64,000 nt of DNA, from positions 1-64,000 of the forward strand of contig QVIN01000013.1 of assembly GCA_003416985.1 (NCBI GenBank), written 5' to 3'. The position numbers and the translations under genes were made by a program. Below are positions 59,502 to 64,000 of this stretch, in pieces. This DNA comes from Duganella sp. BJB480. Its GTDB lineage: Bacteria; Pseudomonadota; Gammaproteobacteria; Burkholderiales; Burkholderiaceae_D. The notes beneath the pieces are model-generated. The model was not told where the DNA came from, did no database searches, and was given only the letters and a program-made list of their open reading frames with translations. Position 1 is the first letter of the stretch; each line of letters opens with the position of its first letter.

Positions 59502-60056
59502 TTAATCCTTGGCGCTGGCGCAGCTGGCGTCGCCCGCCGCCGGGTCGCACACGCGTGCCCGGCCCAGCATATTGATCTTGATGTTGCGCACGTCGTCGCC
59601 CCGCGCCAGCGACAGCGTGCCCCAGCGCGCGGCCAGGCTGTTGCTCGCGTTGCAGGCGCGCCCAGCAGCATTATAAGCAAGATATTGGGGCGTTGCGGCC
59701 GACGAGAACGCCGCCGTGATGGCGATGCCCTCGGCGACCGGCCCGTGCCGGGTCAGCAGCAGCTCGCCGGGGTCGTGGCGGCGGTTGCCATTCTCATCGA
59801 CGAACACCACCCAGCCTTCGCGCCAGGATGTGCCGGCCGGGTCCAGCGGCGCCATCAAGACATGCCCGCCGCGCGCGATGGCTTGCGAGCGCGTCAGGTT
59901 GATCGCGGCCAGCAGGTCGTTGACGGCCACCCGCAATTGCTGTTGCTTCAGCCCGGTATGAAAGCTCGGCACGGCGACGCCGAGCAAGGTCGTGATCAGC
60001 GCCATGACGATCAGCAGTTCGATCAGCGTGTGTCCGCGCGGGGGATGTGGGCGCAT
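59502..60056 (-). CDS. GspH/FimT family pseudopilin
   Basis: The 184-residue protein has a type IV prepilin leader (MRPHPPRG, cut after G8, then HTLIELLIVMALITTLLG). His replaces the usual Phe at +1, while Glu at +5 is kept. The C-terminal GspH domain follows. It is a minor pilin that helps start pilus assembly. It sits between pilE and ribD on one strand, joined closely to both. Confidence 0.88.
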   Translation of the reverse strand: MRPHPPRGHTLIELLIVMALITTLLGVAVPSFHTGLKQQQLRVAVNDLLAAINLTRSQAIARGGHVLMAPLDPAGTSWREGWVVFVDENGNRRHDPGELLLTRHGPVAEGIAITAAFSSAATPQYLAYNAAGRACNASNSLAARWGTLSLARGDDVRNIKINMLGRARVCDPAAGDASCASAKD

Positions 60057-60066
60057 CGCGCTGTCC

Positions 60067-60522
60067 TCATGGCCAGCAGCGGGTGGACGGGCCGGTCGCC
60101 AGGCGCAAGCCGCTGCTGGTGAGCTTGAGCTGCCGGCAATCGTCGTCGCGAAAAGCGCTGTCGACCATCGCGGTGCCGGGCGTGGCGATCAGCTGCACGC
60201 ATTGCGAGATCGGCTCGCCATCGCAAGCCTTGCCTTCGATTTCGTACGCGCTGGTGGGCGCGCCGTTGCTGCTCCACCACTTGAACTGGCGGGCTTCCGA
60301 ATCCGTGGTGCTTGATGAAAAAGCGATGTAAGTGTTGGCCTGCGTGTAAAACCGCTCCTCCTGCTGCATCAGCTGGAGCATCGCGGCCTGCGCCTCGGAG
60401 CGGCGGGCACGGATCACGTGCTGTGTAAAACTCGGCATCGCCTGCGCGGCCAGCACGGCAAGAATGACCAGCACCACCAGCAGCTCGATCATGCTGAAGG
60501 CGCGCTCGTGAAGGGGCCTCAT
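60067..60522 (-). CDS. pilE: Type IV pilin PilE-like minor pilin
   Basis: The 151-residue protein has a prepilin leader ending ERA with mature start FSMIELLVVLVILAVLAA. Ala, not Gly, is at -1, but Glu +5 is present. The C-terminal domain has a likely disulfide pair (C136-C149 region: DDDC...STRC). It overlaps pilY1 by four bases (ATGA). In such clusters PilE is a minor pilin needed for assembly. Confidence 0.85.
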   Translation of the reverse strand: MRPLHERAFSMIELLVVLVILAVLAAQAMPSFTQHVIRARRSEAQAAMLQLMQQEERFYTQANTYIAFSSSTTDSEARQFKWWSSNGAPTSAYEIEGKACDGEPISQCVQLIATPGTAMVDSAFRDDDCRQLKLTSSGLRLATGPSTRCWP

Positions 60523-62690
60523 TTGATGGCCTCATGCAGCTCGCGCCAGTTGGCGACTTCGCGCCAGCTGAGCCGGCCGGACCGCAAGCGCACCTTGACC
60601 GCGCCCGCCACCGCAACCTCCCCTGCCGACACGTTGGCCACCCCGTAGTTCTTCGTCACCACGACCTGCCCGGTGGGATCGGGCGCGCTGCGTGTGGACG
60701 ATTGCGGCACCAGCGCCAGCAACGTTGGGTAGGCCGGTTGCAGCAGGCCGACTATCGGCGCGGCCGGGTCGATGCTGGCGGTGCTGCGGCCCTCCGGCAG
60801 GCCGCTGAGCGCATTCAGCACGTAGGTTCGGCCGCGTGAAGCATCGCATTTGTCCGCGCCGGGCAACAGCGTGTTGAACACCACCGCGCCGCCCGCCAGC
60901 ACGCCGCTGCCGATGCTGCGCTCGCCCGTGCGCGACGATCGCAGGAAATCGACATACCAGCCCTTGCTGTCCGGCGCGATCGCCGCGCCGCTGAGGTTGA
61001 ACAGGTCTGCGGACGAGGCATCCAGCACACGCTCGGTCAACTGCCGCCGTCCGGCCACGACATCCATCGGCACGGACAAGCTGTCATGGATGCCATAGAA
61101 CGACTGGGTAACGAAGCCGCCGGCCGACAAGTCGTTCCGGTCGAACAACATGCCGGTACCGAATAGCACCATGTAACCGCCGCCGGCGGCGTAGGCCAGC
61201 ACGGGCCGCTGTGCAATCGGCTGGCGGCGGCCATCGGCATCGCGGGCGGCAAACAGCGCTTGCACCACGACGCCCGGCCAGCCGGCGAAATCGAAGCGCC
61301 ACAGATTGCCTTGCAGGTCGCCGGCGTAGGCGTAGCTCAGCGCGCCGTCGCGGTCGAAGGTCAATGCCGGGGCGCTCAGGGCGTTCGCCATCGATGAATC
61401 GGAGATCGGCGTGGTCCATCGGTAGTAGTTCGCGTTGAGCTTCCATGGCGCATCGCGCGGCTTGTCGAGTGCCAGCAGGAATAAGGCGCCCTTGCCCGCT
61501 CGGCTGGAGTGGCCGTCGCTGGCGTAGTTGTTCAGGCCGCTCGCGGCGACGGCAAAATAGCGATAGCTGGCCGCCTCATCGCCGTGGCTGGTGAGCACTT
61601 TGGCGATCTGCGGCAGCGTGGTGAGATTGCCCATCATGGGGTCGTCGCGGTCGGTGAATTCCCACAGCGCGGCCGCTTCGTTCAGCGTTTCGGGATCGGT
61701 GACGTCCAGCGCGAACAGGCCTTGCGCGCCGCCGCCCATCGCGGAAACCAGCACCGTGCGCCAGCTCCCGCCGATGAGAACATCGCCGCTGCTTGCGGGA
61801 CCGTCGACATAGGCATGGTGCACATAGCCGGGGCTCGGCAAGCGGTTCAATGCCGGCATCAATGCGTCGGGTAGATAAGCGTAGCGTTCGATGCCGCTGG
61901 CGGCGTCGAAGCCATGCAGCATGCCGTCGTTGGCGCCGAGGTAGATCATGGGGCGGCGGGCTTTGTTCCGTTCGCGAAAGGCCGTGTAGCCCGCGTCCAG
62001 CGCTGCGCCCGACGGCGGGCCGACCAACACAGGCGTGCTGTTGATCGAGTCGCCCAGCACGCTGCTGCGCCGGCGGAACAACGCGCCCTCGTCGCTGCGG
62101 TCGCCGCGCAGGTAGGCGACGCGCCGTTCGCCCAGTCCGTCGCTGGCTGCGTGCGGTGCCGGAGCCTGATCCAGCATCGCTTGCTGCGCGGCCGACAAGG
62201 CGGGCCAACTAAATGGAATCCCGCTCAGCCTGCCGTCGGCCTGGACGATGGCCGTGTAAAGATTGCGCGCGTCGGATGCCGGCAAGGGAGGCCGTCCCGG
62301 CGCACCGGTCAAGATTGCGCCGGCATCCCACAGCACGGCTCCCGGCACGGCCACGCCGGCCGGCGGCAAGCTGCTGCGCTCGAAGTGACCGCCGCTGTCG
62401 CCCGCGTCCAGCGTCGCGCTGAATAAGTCACCAACAAGCGCCGAGGCCGGCGGCGGGCCAGACGACGCCGCAACACCGACGCTCGCGGTCACCAATAACG
62501 ACGCGCCAGCCATCCGCGCGCCCGCAGCGGGCGTGGCCGCGCGGCAGGCCGCAGTCAAGGGCTCGCTGCCGATATTGATCAGCGGGGGCGCGGCGCGCAC
62601 GCCAGCGGCCAGCATCGGCAGCAGCATCAACAGCAAGGCGACCAGGACCCACGACCACATGCGTCCACGCCCAGGCATCGCTATTTGCAT
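60519..62690 (-). CDS. pilY1: PilY1-family type IV pilus tip protein, short form
   Basis: The 723-residue protein has a signal-type hydrophobic start (about 13-33) and the PilC/PilY1 beta-propeller: INSTPVLVG, MIYLGANDGMLHGFDA, TVLVSAMGGGAQGLFALDVTDPE, YAGDLQGNLWRFD, and a DxDGxxxYxYAGD calcium-site-like segment. It lacks the N-terminal von Willebrand-type half of the 1000+ residue P. aeruginosa form. PilY1 acts in pilus extension and adhesion. A GGAGGGG ribosome site precedes the ATG. Confidence 0.88.
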   Translation of the reverse strand: MQIAMPGRGRMWSWVLVALLLMLLPMLAAGVRAAPPLINIGSEPLTAACRAATPAAGARMAGASLLVTASVGVAASSGPPPASALVGDLFSATLDAGDSGGHFERSSLPPAGVAVPGAVLWDAGAILTGAPGRPPLPASDARNLYTAIVQADGRLSGIPFSWPALSAAQQAMLDQAPAPHAASDGLGERRVAYLRGDRSDEGALFRRRSSVLGDSINSTPVLVGPPSGAALDAGYTAFRERNKARRPMIYLGANDGMLHGFDAASGIERYAYLPDALMPALNRLPSPGYVHHAYVDGPASSGDVLIGGSWRTVLVSAMGGGAQGLFALDVTDPETLNEAAALWEFTDRDDPMMGNLTTLPQIAKVLTSHGDEAASYRYFAVAASGLNNYASDGHSSRAGKGALFLLALDKPRDAPWKLNANYYRWTTPISDSSMANALSAPALTFDRDGALSYAYAGDLQGNLWRFDFAGWPGVVVQALFAARDADGRRQPIAQRPVLAYAAGGGYMVLFGTGMLFDRNDLSAGGFVTQSFYGIHDSLSVPMDVVAGRRQLTERVLDASSADLFNLSGAAIAPDSKGWYVDFLRSSRTGERSIGSGVLAGGAVVFNTLLPGADKCDASRGRTYVLNALSGLPEGRSTASIDPAAPIVGLLQPAYPTLLALVPQSSTRSAPDPTGQVVVTKNYGVANVSAGEVAVAGAVKVRLRSGRLSWREVANWRELHEAIK

Positions 62691-62699
62691 ATCCCCTCC

Positions 62700-63197
62700 T
62701 CACTCCGGCTTGCTGTACACAGTTTGCAAGACCACTTCCGTCCCGGGCCGCGCCCCGAAGCCGATCACCGTCACGCGGTAGCAATAGCTGACAGCCGACG
62801 CATCCTCCCCGGGTTGATGGCAAGCCATGCGTTCGACCAGATAGCGCGGCTTCCTGAACGGCAGCGCGCCTTCCGCCGTCAGCATCTCCACCCCGGTGTG
62901 CTCGCCAAAGCCCGCCGTGCAGGCGCCGCCGTCCTCCGCCCCGGAAAGATCCACCCGCTGCCACGCAGGCGCCGCATCGCAGGCGCTGACCGCCGCCGTG
63001 CCGGATTGAATATCGCGCTCCGCATCTGCCAAGGCATCCTCCGCCGCTTGCAACGCCACTTCCCGATCACGCTCGCCGCGCGCCGCCTTCTCGCCCTGCA
63101 AGCTCATTTGCGCCGCCGACACGCCCAGCAACATCACCAGGATCAGCATCATCAGGCACATCAACACCGCCACGCCCCGCTGCCTTCGCCGCTCCAT
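62700..63197 (-). CDS. pilX: PilX-like minor pilin
   Basis: A 165-residue protein with the PilX N-terminal pattern (RRRQRGVAVLMCLMMLILVMLLGVSAAQMSLQGEKAARGERDREVALQAAEDALADAE in pieces). This has Gly before the mature helix and no Glu at +5, as is usual for PilX. The mature part has four cysteines. The ATG at 63197 was chosen at this motif; the frame reads back over pilW only as a shadow. It lies 2 bases after pilW and 9 before pilY1. Confidence 0.85.
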   Translation of the reverse strand: MERRRQRGVAVLMCLMMLILVMLLGVSAAQMSLQGEKAARGERDREVALQAAEDALADAERDIQSGTAAVSACDAAPAWQRVDLSGAEDGGACTAGFGEHTGVEMLTAEGALPFRKPRYLVERMACHQPGEDASAVSYCYRVTVIGFGARPGTEVVLQTVYSKPE

Positions 63198-63199
63198 GA

Positions 63200-64000
63200 C
63201 TAGCCGCTCCGGTTGCGCAACGCCACCGTCATGCCGACCACCCTGCGCGCCCGCGCACGCTGCGACGCCGGCAGGCTCCCCTCCACGATGCGCACACCCT
63301 CGTCGTCGCCATGCGCGTCGGAATACGCGGGCCCGAACAGGTCGTATTGCGCCGCCCCGGCATCGGCGCGCGTGTTGACCTCGCCATGCAGCAGCAAGGC
63401 CACCCGGACGCTGCACACGCGCTTCCAGAAAGTCTTGCGGCGGAAGTCGCGCAAGCGTTCGTCCGCCGTTGCGCCAGCCAGCGCCAACGCGGCGTCCATC
63501 GCATCGATGCCGCTGGCGTTGAGATAGGTATTGGGCACGCCGTCGGCCGGCACATCGGTGTCCAGCCCATACAGCACCTGGAAGGAATCGACGCCGCGCA
63601 CGATGGCGTCCGCGCCCCAGCCGGAGGCGCCCCGGTACTTGCAGCGCAGCTCGGTCTCGCCGGTGCCATCGTCGGCGACGTAGAAGATGCTCCAGCCGCG
63701 CGCATCGGGCGCATCGGGCGCGGCCACGCCGAAGCCCGCGCAATTGAGATTGGAGCCGTCACCATTGCCGCCCACGCCACTGCCGGAGAAGCGCAACGCC
63801 AGCACATCGCTGCCGTGCGCCACCGCCGGCAACAGTCCCGAGATGTCCGCGCTGCCCCGGCTGATGCTGCGCGCATCCAGCCCGGCAACGGACGCCGGCG
63901 CGGCATCATCCAGTTCTATCGGCGCCGCCTTGCCGTCCCAGTTGACGTAGGCGCCCTGCCGTATCGAGCGCGCCAGGATGTCGAGCGCATGGCGGCCGCC
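63200..64000 (-). CDS. pilW: PilW-like minor pilin, C-terminal part (start outside window)
   Basis: The minus-strand frame is open from the window edge to TAG at 63200-63202, giving 266 codons. It reads LDILARSIRQGAYVNWDG..., then LRFSGSG, ...DGVDSFQVLYGLDTD (VDSFQVLYG is a PilW hallmark) and ...RARRVVGMTVALRNRSG. The N-terminal prepilin helix is beyond the edge. It is the first gene seen of the pilW-pilX-pilY1-pilE-fimT series; pilV is probably next upstream. Confidence 0.8.
   Translation of the reverse strand, partial: GGRHALDILARSIRQGAYVNWDGKAAPIELDDAAPASVAGLDARSISRGSADISGLLPAVAHGSDVLALRFSGSGVGGNGDGSNLNCAGFGVAAPDAPDARGWSIFYVADDGTGETELRCKYRGASGWGADAIVRGVDSFQVLYGLDTDVPADGVPNTYLNASGIDAMDAALALAGATADERLRDFRRKTFWKRVCSVRVALLLHGEVNTRADAGAAQYDLFGPAYSDAHGDDEGVRIVEGSLPASQRARARRVVGMTVALRNRSG

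Noticed and set aside
1..64000. CRISPR array, prophage or toxin-antitoxin system
   Set aside because: No regularly spaced direct repeats, phage structural genes or recognisable toxin-antitoxin pairs were seen.

Overview
The window is GC-rich, densely coded DNA typical of an Oxalobacteraceae betaproteobacterium in the Massilia/Duganella/Janthinobacterium range. This placement rests on two PEP-CTERM proteins (one of the FxDxF type), a large TonB-dependent receptor, many c-di-GMP proteins, the dnaX-ybaB-recR cluster with SRP RNA beside ubiD, and a rib-nusB cluster joined to type IV minor pilin genes. It is inferred from protein style and gene order, not from a database search. The window reads as ordinary chromosome with a few small repeats and one insertion-sequence remnant. 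There is no CRISPR array, prophage or large island.

Layout. 1-121 is the 3' end of an IS110-family transposase cut by the window edge. 135-2583 (minus) is a PAP2 phosphatase / lipid kinase / metallophosphoesterase operon. Two tandem LexA-type boxes (2631-2669) separate it from a divergent 74-residue gene, which is the clearest candidate for an undescribed SOS-controlled gene here. 3-13 kb holds an AI-2E-type permease, a LysR/oxidoreductase divergent pair, alaC, an EamA exporter and a giant DUF748 envelope protein. 13-21 kb holds a SecD copy without SecF, a lipoprotein with an HExxH-type motif, a TonB-dependent receptor and a chemotaxis receptor. 21-27 kb has a TauD-like dioxygenase coupled to an MFS exporter, an AraC regulator, a solute-binding protein and a MocR regulator divergent from a tiny membrane protein.

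27-31 kb starts with tRNA-Ser(TGA), beside a hairpin array and an inverted copy of the tRNA 3' end. An FxDxF PEP-CTERM protein and two c-di-GMP/HDOD signalling proteins follow. 31-36 kb is a pyruvate/carbon-starvation module: a Cache histidine kinase and LuxR-type regulator, divergent from cstA and its small DUF466 partner, with an 87-bp palindromic repeat in the control region. 36-40.6 kb has an E1-like (ThiF) plus nitroreductase gene pair, a PEP-CTERM protein and a glycosyltransferase. 40.8-45.8 kb encodes a BarA-like hybrid kinase followed directly by a REC-PAS-GGDEF-EAL output protein.

45.8-53.2 kb is housekeeping: CoA-transferase, recR, ybaB, dnaX, the SRP RNA and ubiD. A lytic transglycosylase follows, behind a strong promoter and a roughly 325-nt leader. 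54.6-64 kb (minus) runs from minor pilins (pilW, pilX, pilY1, pilE, fimT-like) through ribD, ribE, a ribBA-type gene with a degenerate cyclohydrolase half, ribH and nusB. The riboflavin genes together cover most of the pathway from GTP-derived pyrimidine and ribulose-5-phosphate to riboflavin. GTP cyclohydrolase II activity probably comes from another locus.
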